Origin: UBA6183 sp964603255
Lineage (GTDB): Bacteria; Bacteroidota; Bacteroidia; UKL13-3
Assembly (NCBI GenBank): GCA_964603255.1
Contig: CAZRVA010000002.1
Coordinates: 1 to 64,000, forward strand
DNA: 64,000 nucleotides
Direction: 5' to 3'
This document shows, in pieces, positions 1 through 8,814 of the stretch (positions are counted from its first letter, which is position 1; every line of letters starts with the position of its first letter). The translations under genes were made by a program, and so were the position numbers. The notes below the pieces were generated by a model, which was given only the letters and a program-made list of their open reading frames with translations, had not been told where the DNA came from and did no database searches.

Positions 1-137
1 ATATTAAACATTCGATATTCATCATTCATTATTAGCTCCGCTGAACTACGTTTCAGTATTCGATATTGTAGATCGTAATTCAGCAAAGTCAATTTCGAGT
101 TTCGATTTTCGGATTTAGGATTTCGAATTTCTTCCCC
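1..137. other. Intergenic, AT-rich degenerate repeats
   Basis: The stretch downstream of recF contains no gene that I can support. It has loosely repeated TTCGATATT words (around 12 and 58) and a run of TTTCG-type words between about 95 and 132. It looks like degenerate low-complexity spacer; no clear hairpin terminator for recF is visible. Confidence 0.4.
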
Positions 138-1247
138 CTACTCTATTTCCCGAATTGTCCCTGCATCAACCATAAAATATTTTACAGCTACTTCAGGCAT
201 GGTGCTAAACACTTCTTTTAGTCGGGCAAGGTGTGTATCGGTTATTAAAATTTGTCCAAACTCGCCTTTGGCAATCATGGTTAACAAAGTATTCAAACGT
301 TGTTCATCCAGTTTCTCAAAAATATCATCCAACAATAAAAGCGGCTTAACAGTAGTTCTGTTTTTTAAGTAATTGTATTGGGCCAGTTTTAATGAAATGA
401 TAAAAGACTTTTGTTGACCCTGAGAACCCATTTTTTTTAGTGCAAAACCATTTATGCAAAACTCCAACTCATCTTTATGAATTCCTTTTGTGGTGCGTTG
501 TGCAGCGAGGTCGCGCTGGGTATTTTCTTGCAACAATTGCGCTAAACTAAACTCCAACAAATCGCTTTGGTAATTAATATTTACTTCTTCGCTTGCATTG
601 GCAATTTGCTTATAAAAGTTGTTAAACACAGGCACAAAATCATCCAAAAAACTTTTACGCTTTTGGTAAATGGCAGTACCATGTTTTACTAATAATGCGT
701 TGTAGGTTTCAAGCAACGTGTTATCAAGTTGACCATACTCGGCAAACATTTTAAGTTGTTTGTTGCGTTGCTCCAACACCCGGTTATACATCAACACATC
801 GTTTAAATATACTTTATCCAATTGCGATATCATGCCATCCAAAAATTTCCTGCGCTCTTCGCTGCCCTCATGCAACAACATAATATCATTTGGGGTAATC
901 ATTACCAAAGGATAATGCCCAATGTGTTCGCTAAATTTTTTAACCTCGTTATTGTTTATTTTGAGCACCTTTTTGCCCTTTTCAAAAAACAAAAAAGCAG
1001 TTTCGTCTAAATCGTTTCGGTTGTATGTGGCCGAAATACTAAAGTAATTTTCGCCATGCAAAACATGCTGCAAATCGGTAGGGTTAAAATAACTTTTGGT
1101 AAACGATAAATAATAAACCGCATCAAGCACATTGGTTTTGCCTGCTCCGTTTTTTCCCACAAAACAATTTACCTGACTATTGAGGTTAATTTTTGCCGAG
1201 GAGTAGTTTTTAAACTGCTGTAATTGGAGTGATTTGATAGCAAGCAT
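138..1247 (-). CDS. recF: DNA replication and repair protein RecF
   Basis: RecF is an SMC-like ATPase that loads RecA at single-stranded gaps together with RecO and RecR. The 369-residue product has the Walker A motif GKNGAGKT at residues 31-38, a C-terminal signature around GSQGQQKS and a Walker B stretch LLLLDDIFEKLD, in the order expected of RecF. The reading frame is open 42 codons further upstream, but I chose the ATG that gives MLAIKSLQLQ, because RecF proteins begin with this beta strand and a promoter lies just upstream of that ATG, inside the longer frame. Divergent from pdhA. No nearby dnaN or gyrB, so this is not the classic dnaA-recF arrangement; dnaA lies about 23 kb away. Confidence 0.95.
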   Translation of the reverse strand: MLAIKSLQLQQFKNYSSAKINLNSQVNCFVGKNGAGKTNVLDAVYYLSFTKSYFNPTDLQHVLHGENYFSISATYNRNDLDETAFLFFEKGKKVLKINNNEVKKFSEHIGHYPLVMITPNDIMLLHEGSEERRKFLDGMISQLDKVYLNDVLMYNRVLEQRNKQLKMFAEYGQLDNTLLETYNALLVKHGTAIYQKRKSFLDDFVPVFNNFYKQIANASEEVNINYQSDLLEFSLAQLLQENTQRDLAAQRTTKGIHKDELEFCINGFALKKMGSQGQQKSFIISLKLAQYNYLKNRTTVKPLLLLDDIFEKLDEQRLNTLLTMIAKGEFGQILITDTHLARLKEVFSTMPEVAVKYFMVDAGTIREIE

Positions 1248-1253
1248 GCCGTG

Positions 1254-1286
1254 CGAATATACTTTTGAAGGTTGGTTTTTGTCAAA
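1254..1286 (-). promoter_or_regulatory. recF promoter, Bacteroidota type
   Basis: On the minus strand TTTG (1286-1283) is followed after 21 bases by TATATTCG (1261-1254), matching the TTTG / TAnnTTTG pattern of the Bacteroidota housekeeping sigma factor with one T to C change. Only six bases separate the second box from the recF ATG, so the transcript would be almost leaderless. Seen directly; promoter activity is inferred. Confidence 0.55.
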
Positions 1287-1327
1287 TTTTAAAATAATCC
1301 ACTCATTATCAGTGCTTATATAAAGGC

Positions 1328-1357
1328 TTTGCACAATGCCGAAATTTATTAGTTTTG
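1328..1357 (+). promoter_or_regulatory. pdhA promoter, Bacteroidota type
   Basis: TTTG (1328-1331), 18 bases, then TAGTTTTG (1350-1357), an exact TAnnTTTG. It lies 17 bases before the chosen pdhA ATG at 1375 and overlaps the longer open frame that begins at 1336, which supports the later start. Confidence 0.6.
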
Positions 1358-1374
1358 CAGTTCTTCGAAACATT

Positions 1375-2370
1375 ATGGCAAAGACAAAATTTACGAAAGA
1401 AACTTACGAGAACTGGTACGAGCAAATGTTGCTTATGCGCAGGTTTGAGGAGAAATCAGCTCAACTATACGGACAACAAAAAATAAAAGGCTTTTGCCAT
1501 TTATATATCGGTCAGGAAGCTGTTGTTGCGGGTACTGTTAGTGCAACACGCAAAGACGACAGACACATTACTGCCTACCGCGATCATGCCCATCCACTAG
1601 CATTGGGTGTATCGGCACGTGAGGTAATGGCAGAATTATACGGAAAAGTAACTGGCTGCAGCAAAGGAAAAGGCGGAAGTATGCACATTTTTAGCAAAGA
1701 GCACAATTTTTTTGGCGGGCATGGTATTGTGGGCGGACAAATTCCTTTAGGTGCAGGTATAGCTTTAGCTGATCAATACAGGGGTGGCGACCAAGTTACT
1801 GTTTGTAGTTTTGGTGATGGTGCCGCTCGTCAGGGTGCATTACACGAAACATTTAATATGGCAATGTTGTGGAAACTGCCAGTAATTTTTATTGTAGAAA
1901 ATAATGGTTACGCCATGGGTACTTCGGTTGAACGTACTACCAACGTAACAGATATGAGTATTATTGGTGCCGGATATGCCATGCCAAGTTTTGTAGTTGA
2001 TGGAATGAAACCTGAAACTGTACACGAGGCTATTGCAGAAGCCGCAGACAGAGCGCGTAAAGGCGAAGGACCAACTTACCTTGAAATTCGTACTTACCGT
2101 TATCGTGGCCACAGTATGAGCGACCCTGCAAAATACCGTACCAAAGAAGAGGTAGAAGAATACAAAAAGAAAGATCCGATTGAGGTGGTTAAAACAACCA
2201 TGCTTAAAAACAAATTTGCAGACGAAAAATGGTTTGATGAAGTAGAAGCCAAAATTGAAGCCATTGTAGCTGATGCAGTAGAGTTTGCCGAAAACTCACC
2301 ATGGCCTGAAGCAGAGGCTTTATGGGAAGATGTATACGTTCAATCAGATTATCCTTTTATTAGAGAATAA
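1375..2370 (+). CDS. pdhA: Pyruvate dehydrogenase E1 component, alpha subunit
   Basis: This is the thiamine-diphosphate-dependent E1 alpha subunit, which decarboxylates pyruvate and passes the acyl group to the lipoyl domain of E2. The 331-residue protein carries the ThDP/Mg motif beginning GDGAARQG near residue 147 and ending in ENN, and the conserved segment RYRGHSMSDPAKYR near residue 242. Length fits the short bacterial E1 alpha. The start at MAKTKFTKE was chosen because the promoter covers the earlier in-frame ATG. E1 beta and E2 genes are not in the window; the next gene is a TPR protein, so the complex is encoded at more than one locus. A 2-oxoisovalerate E1 alpha would look similar, but the motifs fit PDH better. 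Confidence 0.92.
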   Translation: MAKTKFTKETYENWYEQMLLMRRFEEKSAQLYGQQKIKGFCHLYIGQEAVVAGTVSATRKDDRHITAYRDHAHPLALGVSAREVMAELYGKVTGCSKGKGGSMHIFSKEHNFFGGHGIVGGQIPLGAGIALADQYRGGDQVTVCSFGDGAARQGALHETFNMAMLWKLPVIFIVENNGYAMGTSVERTTNVTDMSIIGAGYAMPSFVVDGMKPETVHEAIAEAADRARKGEGPTYLEIRTYRYRGHSMSDPAKYRTKEEVEEYKKKDPIEVVKTTMLKNKFADEKWFDEVEAKIEAIVADAVEFAENSPWPEAEALWEDVYVQSDYPFIRE

Positions 2371-2420
2371 TTTTTGTATACTTGAAACCTGAGTAATTTA
2401 TTTACCCGATTAATTTTAAT

Positions 2421-3113
2421 ATGACAGACAAGAAGAACGATAATCTAGATTTAGATGCAGCCTTAGCAAACACTACGCACAAGGTTGAGGACTTTTACAC
2501 TAAAAACAAAAAGAACATCAACACCGGTATTTTGGTGTTGGTAGTTGCAGTAGCCGGATATTTTGGCTTAAAACAATTCTACTTCGAACCACGCGAACAA
2601 GAAGCACAAGTAGAAATTTTTAAAGCACAACAAATGTTTGATGTTGACTCGTTTAACATGGCATTAAAAGGCAACGGTACGTTTAAAGGTTTTGCTGATA
2701 TAGCAAGCGAATACAGCGGTACAAAAGCAGGTAATTTAGCACATTATTATGCTGGTATTTGTATGTTACGTACAGGCGATTACGCTGGTGCTGTGGATAT
2801 GTTAGAAGGCTTTAGCTCAGATAACGCATTGATTGGTCCATTAGCAGCAGGTTTATTAGGTGATGCTTATGTAGAGAGTGGTGATATTGAAAAAGGTGCA
2901 AAACAGTACTTAAAAGCTGCCCGCATGAGCAAGAACAAGTTAACCTCACCGGTATTCTTCAAAAAAGCAGGTATTGCATTTGAAGAGTTAAAAAACTACA
3001 GCGATGCAGTTGAAGCATACAATAGCATTAAAAACGATTACCCTGATGCACAGGAAGCAACTGATATTGATAAATACATTGCCAGAGCATCATCGTTAAA
3101 AGCAGAAAACTAA
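2421..3113 (+). CDS. Membrane-anchored tetratricopeptide repeat protein
   Basis: A 230-residue protein with a polar N-terminus, a single hydrophobic segment at about residues 35-52 (INTGILVLVVAVAGYFGL) and a C-terminal region of TPR-like helical pairs from about residue 95 (AHYYAGICMLRTGDY, AGLLGDAYVESGDIEKG, FKKAGIAFEELKNY). The layout of cytoplasmic tail, one membrane helix and TPR domain resembles YfgM/TPR_21-like proteins that work with envelope chaperones, but the specific role here is not known. Directly follows pdhA by 50 bp and ends at a strong terminator, so the two may share a transcript. Confidence 0.8.
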   Translation: MTDKKNDNLDLDAALANTTHKVEDFYTKNKKNINTGILVLVVAVAGYFGLKQFYFEPREQEAQVEIFKAQQMFDVDSFNMALKGNGTFKGFADIASEYSGTKAGNLAHYYAGICMLRTGDYAGAVDMLEGFSSDNALIGPLAAGLLGDAYVESGDIEKGAKQYLKAARMSKNKLTSPVFFKKAGIAFEELKNYSDAVEAYNSIKNDYPDAQEATDIDKYIARASSLKAEN

Positions 3114-3130
3114 TTGCTTAACATATTGAG

Positions 3131-3164
3131 AAGGCCGAATCACTGCGTGATTCGGCCTTTTTTT
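3131..3164 (+). terminator. Rho-independent terminator after TPR gene
   Basis: Perfect stem AAGGCCGAATCAC / GTGATTCGGCCTT with loop TGC, followed by a T-run. The 13-bp arms and U-tract make this one of the clearest terminators in the window. It ends the pdhA-TPR unit. Confidence 0.9.
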
Positions 3165-3183
3165 ATGCTCCATACGCTCACCC

Positions 3184-3214
3184 TTTGAGGTATGTTTTCA
3201 AAACCTTACCTTCG
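3184..3214 (+). promoter_or_regulatory. ribH promoter, Bacteroidota type
   Basis: TTTG (3184-3187), 19 bases, TACCTTCG (3207-3214). Only five bases remain before the ribH ATG, so the mRNA would have little or no leader. There is no room for an FMN riboswitch. Confidence 0.55.
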
Positions 3215-3219
3215 CGCAC

Positions 3220-3714
3220 ATGTCAACGCAACTAAAAAATTTATCGGTTACCAGCTTAGAGCCTAACAAACTTTTTAAAAAACTTACCATTGGTATTGTG
3301 GTGGCCGAATGGAATCCTGAAATAACCAACGCATTGTTAGCCGGAGCATACTCGCACCTAACGGCAATGGGTGTAAAAGAAAAACACATTCTTATTCATC
3401 ATGTACCCGGTAGTTTTGAGTTGCCATTGGGCGCACAATTTTTAGCTGCTCAAAAACACGTTGATGCAGTAATTACCCTTGGTTGTGTAATACAAGGCGA
3501 AACCCGCCATTTCGATTTTATTTGTGATGCTTGCGCAAACGGAGTAACCAATGTCGGATTAAAATACAATAAACCAATTGTATTTGGTGTGCTTACCCCA
3601 AACAACCAACAGCAAGCCATTGACAGGGCCGGAGGGAAACACGGCAATAAAGGAATTGAAGCTGCCGATACGGCATTAAAAATGTTGCTATTAAAATACA
3701 ACACCAACTCCTAA
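3220..3714 (+). CDS. ribH: 6,7-dimethyl-8-ribityllumazine synthase
   Basis: RibH condenses 5-amino-6-ribitylamino-uracil with 3,4-dihydroxy-2-butanone 4-phosphate, the penultimate step of riboflavin synthesis, in the cytoplasm. The 164-residue protein shows the family blocks EWNP near residue 30, HVPGSFELPLGAQ near 67 and GCVIQGETRHFDF near 90, which form the active site with its catalytic histidine. Length is typical. It stands alone with its own promoter, not in a rib operon; the following lipoprotein gene has a separate promoter. Confidence 0.95.
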   Translation: MSTQLKNLSVTSLEPNKLFKKLTIGIVVAEWNPEITNALLAGAYSHLTAMGVKEKHILIHHVPGSFELPLGAQFLAAQKHVDAVITLGCVIQGETRHFDFICDACANGVTNVGLKYNKPIVFGVLTPNNQQQAIDRAGGKHGNKGIEAADTALKMLLLKYNTNS

Positions 3715-3732
3715 ATCAAACAAAAACTTAAC

Positions 3733-3762
3733 TTTACATCACCGGTTTAAGTACTACTTTTG
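3733..3762 (+). promoter_or_regulatory. Promoter of the 488-aa lipoprotein gene
   Basis: TTTA (3733-3736), 18 bases, TACTTTTG (3755-3762), an exact TAnnTTTG, ending 21 bases before the ATG at 3784. The upstream box has one mismatch to TTTG. Confidence 0.45.
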
Positions 3763-3783
3763 TTGAATTGATAACAAGATAAC

Positions 3784-5250
3784 ATGCAATTGCTAAAACA
3801 TATAACACTGTATTTATTGCTTGCCGTTTCGGTAATATCGTGTAAAAAAGATTTTGAAGGCGATAGACTGGACAAAGGCACTCCCGAAACTTTTATGGTT
3901 GTAGACAGTATTTATCGCAGTGGCGACAGTCGCTACACAACTACTGTTGAAGCACATTGGTGGGGAAGTGTAAAAACCGGATTCATTAAGGGTTTTGAGG
4001 TGAGTACAGACAACATGCAAACCTGGAAATTTACAGATAAGCAAAGTGGTACATTTTTGTTAAGCCTTCCTGCTGGTAGTGATACTGCCGATATAAGAAT
4101 ATTTGTAAGAGCGGTTGATAACAATGGTGTGGTTGATCCCACTCCGGCAGGTACAACTTACCCGGTTAGAAACACTACACCAAACGTAAGTTTTGATTTT
4201 AGTACAGGCCAAAAAACAGTTGCTTTTCCTGCATTTCGTTACAGCTGGATATTAACCGATGTAGATGGTTTAGCGGATATTGCAGTTGTTGAAGTTGGAT
4301 TAAATGATACTGTTAACAACACCTTACAACTACCACCAAGTGTTAGTGCAGCTACTTTTGTTGGCGAGCGTGTAAACGGTAGTTTTAACGGAAACTTTAT
4401 ATTGTACAATAACAACCAAACCAATCCGTTTAGCCAAAAACTTACCGGTGGTTTGCTAAACGATACCAACACCATTTACATACGCTGCAAAGACCGCACC
4501 GGTGCTCAATCTGCGTGGGTTAATGCAAAAGTATTTGTTCGTGAACCTAAAAATGGTTTGTTATTTATAAACGATTACATCAGCAACAAAAACAACATTA
4601 CCAATTTTTACGGTGCGCGTATTAATAATTTAGGTAGCAACTACAGCAACTACGATGTAGTAAATTCTTTATTGGATGAGTTTCCGGCTGATGAATTTAC
4701 AACCTCTAAAACATTCGACTTTTTTAACCGTATTGTATGGGTAACCGAAGACCCAACGCGCAGTTTAGGAACTGCACAAAATGCAACCTTGCCATTTTTT
4801 AATAACGGTGGTAAAATATTTATGGTATTAGAAATACCAAATGATGTGGCTTTAAATGCACCATTCTTTAGCTTTACACCCATAGAAAGATTAGTTGATA
4901 ATCCGGGTCGTTCGTTCCGCATGGCATCAGGCGATTTGGTAACTGGGTATAGCAACTGGCCTACATTAAAAGCAACGGGTATTGTTACTTATCCGCGTCC
5001 GTTTTATACCTACACTTCATCATCTGGTTTATATACTTATGATAGTTTGGCAAGTGCGCAATTACGTTCATTTGGGCCAGGCGGTGCGCCTGCATGGACA
5101 GGGCCAAACAATGTAATGGCAAAGCGTATCAATACACAACGTAACAAAACCGATTTTGTAACTTTAACTGTTCCGCTGCATCTGCTAAATGGTAACAATA
5201 ATGTAGATTCATTCTTCCAAAAAGTAGTGATTTCTGAACTGGAGTTTTAA
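3784..5250 (+). CDS. Lipoprotein of unknown function
   Basis: A 488-residue exported protein with a lipoprotein signal peptide: hydrophobic segment LYLLLAVSVISC with the lipidated cysteine at residue 20, followed by KKD and an acidic stretch, the sort of tail that sends Bacteroidota lipoproteins to the cell surface. Residues about 35-130 look like a fibronectin-type beta domain (GFEVSTDNMQTWKF, then IRIFVRAVDNNG), and the rest is a larger unrecognised domain. I do not recognise a catalytic motif. It is followed after 12 bp by purN, probably on the same transcript, which is unlikely to reflect a functional link. Confidence 0.8.
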   Translation: MQLLKHITLYLLLAVSVISCKKDFEGDRLDKGTPETFMVVDSIYRSGDSRYTTTVEAHWWGSVKTGFIKGFEVSTDNMQTWKFTDKQSGTFLLSLPAGSDTADIRIFVRAVDNNGVVDPTPAGTTYPVRNTTPNVSFDFSTGQKTVAFPAFRYSWILTDVDGLADIAVVEVGLNDTVNNTLQLPPSVSAATFVGERVNGSFNGNFILYNNNQTNPFSQKLTGGLLNDTNTIYIRCKDRTGAQSAWVNAKVFVREPKNGLLFINDYISNKNNITNFYGARINNLGSNYSNYDVVNSLLDEFPADEFTTSKTFDFFNRIVWVTEDPTRSLGTAQNATLPFFNNGGKIFMVLEIPNDVALNAPFFSFTPIERLVDNPGRSFRMASGDLVTGYSNWPTLKATGIVTYPRPFYTYTSSSGLYTYDSLASAQLRSFGPGGAPAWTGPNNVMAKRINTQRNKTDFVTLTVPLHLLNGNNNVDSFFQKVVISELEF

Positions 5251-5262
5251 TTATTTATAGGT

Positions 5263-5832
5263 TTGAAAAACATAGTAATTTTTGCTTCAGGTAGTGGCAC
5301 AAACGCACAAAATATTTGTGAGCAATTTGCCAATCATCCCAACATAAAAGTAGCTGCATTATTTTGCAACAACCCCGATGCGAAAGTGATAGAGCGTATG
5401 AAACCGTTTAATGTTCCGGTACATGTTTTTAACCGTGCTACTTTTAAAAACGAAGCAGAATTTAACGCATTGCTCAACCCATATAACCCAAGTTTAATTG
5501 TATTGGCCGGTTTTTTATGGTTGATACCTGAGTATTTGGTTAAACAATACCCGAATAAAATCATCAATATTCATCCTGCATTGCTGCCTAAATACGGAGG
5601 AAAAGGCATGTACGGACATCATGTACATGAAGCAGTATTGGCCGCAAAAGAAACTGAACATGGCATTACCATTCATTTTGTAAACGAAAAATATGATGAT
5701 GGTGCCATTATTTTTCAGGCCAAGTTTGATGTTAAACCAACCTTTACGTTAAACGATATTCAAGCCTACATTTCTGCATTGGAAATGCGCCATTTTCCTG
5801 AAGCCATTAGGCGCGTTTTGGGCGAATACTAA
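5263..5832 (+). CDS. purN: Phosphoribosylglycinamide formyltransferase (GAR transformylase)
   Basis: PurN transfers the formyl group of 10-formyl-tetrahydrofolate to GAR, the third step of de novo purine synthesis. The 189-residue protein begins FASGSGTNAQNI, the phosphate-binding loop of the family, and carries the catalytic segment IINIHPALLPKYGGKGMYG, with its histidine, followed by HHVHEAVL and the conserved aspartate in YDDGAIIFQ. The start is TTG at 5263; there is no ATG near the conserved N-terminus, so the TTG is needed. Length matches the family. Confidence 0.93.
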   Translation: MKNIVIFASGSGTNAQNICEQFANHPNIKVAALFCNNPDAKVIERMKPFNVPVHVFNRATFKNEAEFNALLNPYNPSLIVLAGFLWLIPEYLVKQYPNKIINIHPALLPKYGGKGMYGHHVHEAVLAAKETEHGITIHFVNEKYDDGAIIFQAKFDVKPTFTLNDIQAYISALEMRHFPEAIRRVLGEY

Positions 5833-5852
5833 ACTTTAAATCGTATTTTTTT

Positions 5853-5887
5853 ATTGAGGCGATACTTGCTTCAATTAGCTATATTCG
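5853..5887 (+). promoter_or_regulatory. Probable rlmD promoter
   Basis: ATTG (5853-5856), 23 bases, TATATTCG (5880-5887). The second box is identical to that of recF and lies seven bases before the ATG at 5895. The first box is weak. Confidence 0.4.
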
Positions 5888-5894
5888 CACCTTT

Positions 5895-7307
5895 ATGCGA
5901 AAAAGAAAATTTATACCTTACAACATCGAGCAATTAGAAATAACCAATGCCGGTAGCGAAGGAAAAAGTATTGCACGCCACAACGATAAAGTAATTATGG
6001 TTGATTATGCCGTGCCCGGTGATGTGGTTGATGTTAGGGTAAACAGCAATAAAAAAACATTTAGCTTTGCCACCATACAAAATATTGTAAAACCAAGTGC
6101 AGATAGAATTGATACCTTTTGCCAGCATTTTGGTTTATGCGGTGGTTGCAAATGGCAACAAATGAGTTACCCGGCACAGTTGCGTTTTAAAAAGCAACAA
6201 GTACTTGATGCTTTTGAACGAATTGGTAAGTTTCCTTTCCCTGAATTAAAACCCGTAATAGGTAGTGAAAACACTACTTATTACCGAAACAAATGTGAGT
6301 TTAGTTTTATTGATAGAAAGTGGGTTACCAGTATGGATGAGTTGGAAGCCATGAGTGAAGATGAACGCAAAGGACTTGGCTACCACATACCCGGAAGGTT
6401 TGATAAAATTTTTGACGTAGAACATTGTTACTTGCAACATCCGTTGGCTAATGAAATTAGAAATGCCGTTCGCGATTTTGGTAAACAAAATAGCTACGAA
6501 TTTTTTAATCCGTATAATCAAGAAGGTTTTTTACGCAACATTATTTTGCGTAATACTATTGCAGGTGAGTGGATGGTGATTCTTTGCTTTAAAAAAGAGG
6601 ACCAAGAAAAACGTGAAGCGATACTGAATCACATTAAAGAAAAGTTTCCGCAAATTGCTTCGTTGTTATACATCATCAACCCAAAAATGAATGATACCAT
6701 TTATGATTTGGAAGTAAATGTGTTTAGTGGCGAAGATCATTTGATTGAAATGTTGGAAGACCTTAAATTTAAAATTGGTCCTAAATCATTTTTTCAAACC
6801 AATACCTTGCAAACACAAGCTTTGTATGGCAAAACACGTGAATTAGCAGGATTAACCGGAAACGAAAATGTGTATGATTTGTACACCGGTGTAGGTTCTA
6901 TTGCATTATTTGTTTCTAAACTGGCCAAACAAGTTGTAGGTATTGAAAACGTAGAAGCGGCTATTGAAGATGCTAAAATAAACGCAGCTTTGAATAACAT
7001 TACCAATACACACTTTTATGCAGGTGATATGAAAGATGTGTTGAATGATGAGTTGATTGCAAAACATGGTAAACCAGATGTTATTATTACCGATCCGCCA
7101 CGTGCGGGTATGCACCCGGATGTAATAGCTAAAATATTGGAAGTTGCTGCACCAAAAATTGTATACGTAAGCTGTAACCCTGCAACACAAGCACGCGATA
7201 TTGCCATGATGCAGGATAAATACGAAGTAACCTACGTGCAACCGGTTGATATGTTTCCACACACACACCACGTAGAAAATATTGCATTGTTAGCACTTAA
7301 AAATTAA
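5895..7307 (+). CDS. rlmD: 23S rRNA (uracil-5-)-methyltransferase RlmD family
   Basis: A SAM-dependent RNA uracil-C5 methyltransferase. The 470-residue protein has an N-terminal TRAM domain (about residues 15-65), the [4Fe-4S] cysteines C76, C82, C85 and probably C178, the SAM-binding segment VYDLYTGVGSIALF near residue 322, DPPRAGMH near 400 and the catalytic cysteine in YVSCNPATQARD near 417. Whether it modifies U1939 (RlmD) or U747 (RlmC-type activity), or both as in some bacteria with a single enzyme, cannot be told from the sequence. It is followed seven bases later by a small gene of unknown function. Confidence 0.92.
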   Translation: MRKRKFIPYNIEQLEITNAGSEGKSIARHNDKVIMVDYAVPGDVVDVRVNSNKKTFSFATIQNIVKPSADRIDTFCQHFGLCGGCKWQQMSYPAQLRFKKQQVLDAFERIGKFPFPELKPVIGSENTTYYRNKCEFSFIDRKWVTSMDELEAMSEDERKGLGYHIPGRFDKIFDVEHCYLQHPLANEIRNAVRDFGKQNSYEFFNPYNQEGFLRNIILRNTIAGEWMVILCFKKEDQEKREAILNHIKEKFPQIASLLYIINPKMNDTIYDLEVNVFSGEDHLIEMLEDLKFKIGPKSFFQTNTLQTQALYGKTRELAGLTGNENVYDLYTGVGSIALFVSKLAKQVVGIENVEAAIEDAKINAALNNITNTHFYAGDMKDVLNDELIAKHGKPDVIITDPPRAGMHPDVIAKILEVAAPKIVYVSCNPATQARDIAMMQDKYEVTYVQPVDMFPHTHHVENIALLALKN

Positions 7308-7313
7308 GGCAGA

Positions 7314-7673
7314 ATGGATAACGAAATGACAGTAAACTTAGAGTTGTTAAAGGATGATTTGGCTTTTTACAACGATATGCTGAAAGAAGTTTCGGCTGAT
7401 ATTTTACGCGAAGGATTTAGCAAGTATCCTATTTTTATTGCGCACCAAGAGCCCGTTAAAATTGGCGATATGATTATTGATGCTACCGAGTTTACACGCT
7501 CGTTTAACATCAGTGCTACCGTGCTTGAAGATTTATTAGAGAAAAACATTGTTACCAAAGATCGTGAAGAAAGTTTTAAAGCCGCTTTTAAAGATGCCGC
7601 TAAATTTATGTGCGTATTATTGGTAACCGATAAAGGTGCAAGTTTTGTATTTGTACCTTTTAAAAATAAATAG
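7314..7673 (+). CDS. Conserved-looking hypothetical protein
   Basis: A 119-residue soluble protein that I do not recognise. It has no signal peptide or membrane segment, and reads as an alpha-beta protein with a helical N-terminal half (LELLKDDLAFYNDML) and a strand-rich end (FMCVLLVTDKGASFVFVPF). It is tightly spaced between rlmD (6 bp before) and a glycosyltransferase (5 bp after), so it is almost certainly translated from the same message. A role is not implied by either neighbour. Confidence 0.75.
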   Translation: MDNEMTVNLELLKDDLAFYNDMLKEVSADILREGFSKYPIFIAHQEPVKIGDMIIDATEFTRSFNISATVLEDLLEKNIVTKDREESFKAAFKDAAKFMCVLLVTDKGASFVFVPFKNK

Positions 7674-7678
7674 TTGAT

Positions 7679-8719
7679 ATGCAACAACCCAAAGTAGCCG
7701 TAGTTATCATACACTGGAATCGCAGAAATTTGCTGGAACAGTTTTTACCTTTTTTGGTAAAGTCTACATACAGCAATCTGGAAATTGTTGTTGCAGATAA
7801 CAACTCAGATGATGATTCTATTGCGTTTGTAAAAGCAAATTACCCGAACATCACCATTGTAAAAAATGACGACAACTACGGTTACGCAGGTGGCTACAAC
7901 CATGCATTAAAACATATTACTGCCGATTATTTTGTGTTGTTGAATAATGACATTGAAGTTACCCCAAATTGGATTGAACCGGTAATTGAAGCCATGGAAA
8001 ATGATAAAACCATTGCTGCTGCTCAACCCAAAATGTTGGATTATAACAACCGCCAAAAATTTGAATATGCCGGTGCAGGTGGTGGTTACATAGATGTATT
8101 TGGTTATGCATTTTGCAGGGGCCGAATATTTGAAGTGTTAGAGGAAGATAAAGGACAATATAATGATATCCACTCAGCTTTTTGGGCAACGGGCGCATGT
8201 ATGTTTGTGCGTGCAGAGGTGTTTAAAAAACTGCATGGTTTTGACGAACACTTTTTTGCCCACATGGAAGAAATTGATTTGTGTTGGCGCATGCAACTTG
8301 CAGGGCATACTTTAGTTACCGTTCCTCAATCGGCTGTTTACCACGTTGGTGGTGGAACATTGAATAAACAAAGTCCGCAAAAAACATACTTAAACTTTAG
8401 AAACAACTTAATTATGCTTACCAAAAATTTACCGGTAAGCACCTTGCTGTGGTTAATCCCGGTGCGTTCTTTCTTAGATTTATTAAGTTCTATATTTTTT
8501 ATGATGAATGGTTTACCAAAGTATAGTTTGGCCATTCATAAAGCGCACTCCGATTACTTTTTTAAGTTTAGTAAATGGTGGAAACTGCGTAAAATCAACC
8601 AAAATTTCAAACCATTTAGTCAGTTACATGGCATTTACAGGGGCAGTATAGTTGCTGATCATTTTATTAAAAAGGTGAAGTACTTTACAGAGTTAAATCC
8701 CAACAAGTTTAATGCTTAA
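7679..8719 (+). CDS. Family 2 glycosyltransferase
   Basis: A GT-A fold glycosyltransferase of 346 residues that probably transfers a sugar (rhamnosyl-type GT2) to a surface glycan at the inner membrane. It begins VAVVIIHWNRRNLLEQFL, has the nucleotide-sugar stretch VVADNNSDDDS near residue 38, the metal-binding region VLLNNDIEVTPNW near 86 and the acceptor-side motif FFAHMEEIDLCWR near 195. A hydrophobic segment near residues 260-285 may hold it to the membrane. There is no polysaccharide cluster around it; it is the last gene of the rlmD transcript before the rho promoter. Confidence 0.88.
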   Translation: MQQPKVAVVIIHWNRRNLLEQFLPFLVKSTYSNLEIVVADNNSDDDSIAFVKANYPNITIVKNDDNYGYAGGYNHALKHITADYFVLLNNDIEVTPNWIEPVIEAMENDKTIAAAQPKMLDYNNRQKFEYAGAGGGYIDVFGYAFCRGRIFEVLEEDKGQYNDIHSAFWATGACMFVRAEVFKKLHGFDEHFFAHMEEIDLCWRMQLAGHTLVTVPQSAVYHVGGGTLNKQSPQKTYLNFRNNLIMLTKNLPVSTLLWLIPVRSFLDLLSSIFFMMNGLPKYSLAIHKAHSDYFFKFSKWWKLRKINQNFKPFSQLHGIYRGSIVADHFIKKVKYFTELNPNKFNA

Positions 8720-8784
8720 CCTAGGTTTTATTGACGACTTGAAGTTGCCACAGCAGCCTAAAAATCAGCAAACAATAAAATTAT

Positions 8785-8814
8785 TTTGCTTATTCAATTT
8801 TATTTTTACCTTGC
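8785..8814 (+). promoter_or_regulatory. Probable rho promoter
   Basis: TTTG (8785-8788), 18 bases, TACCTTGC (8807-8814). It would give a leader of roughly 110 bases before the rho ATG. Rho is autogenously controlled through its leader in other bacteria, so a long leader is plausible. No clear hairpin was seen in it. Confidence 0.4.

Noticed and set aside
3164..3219. Possible FMN riboswitch before ribH
   Set aside because: The promoter leaves only about five bases before the ATG, so no leader RNA exists to hold an aptamer.
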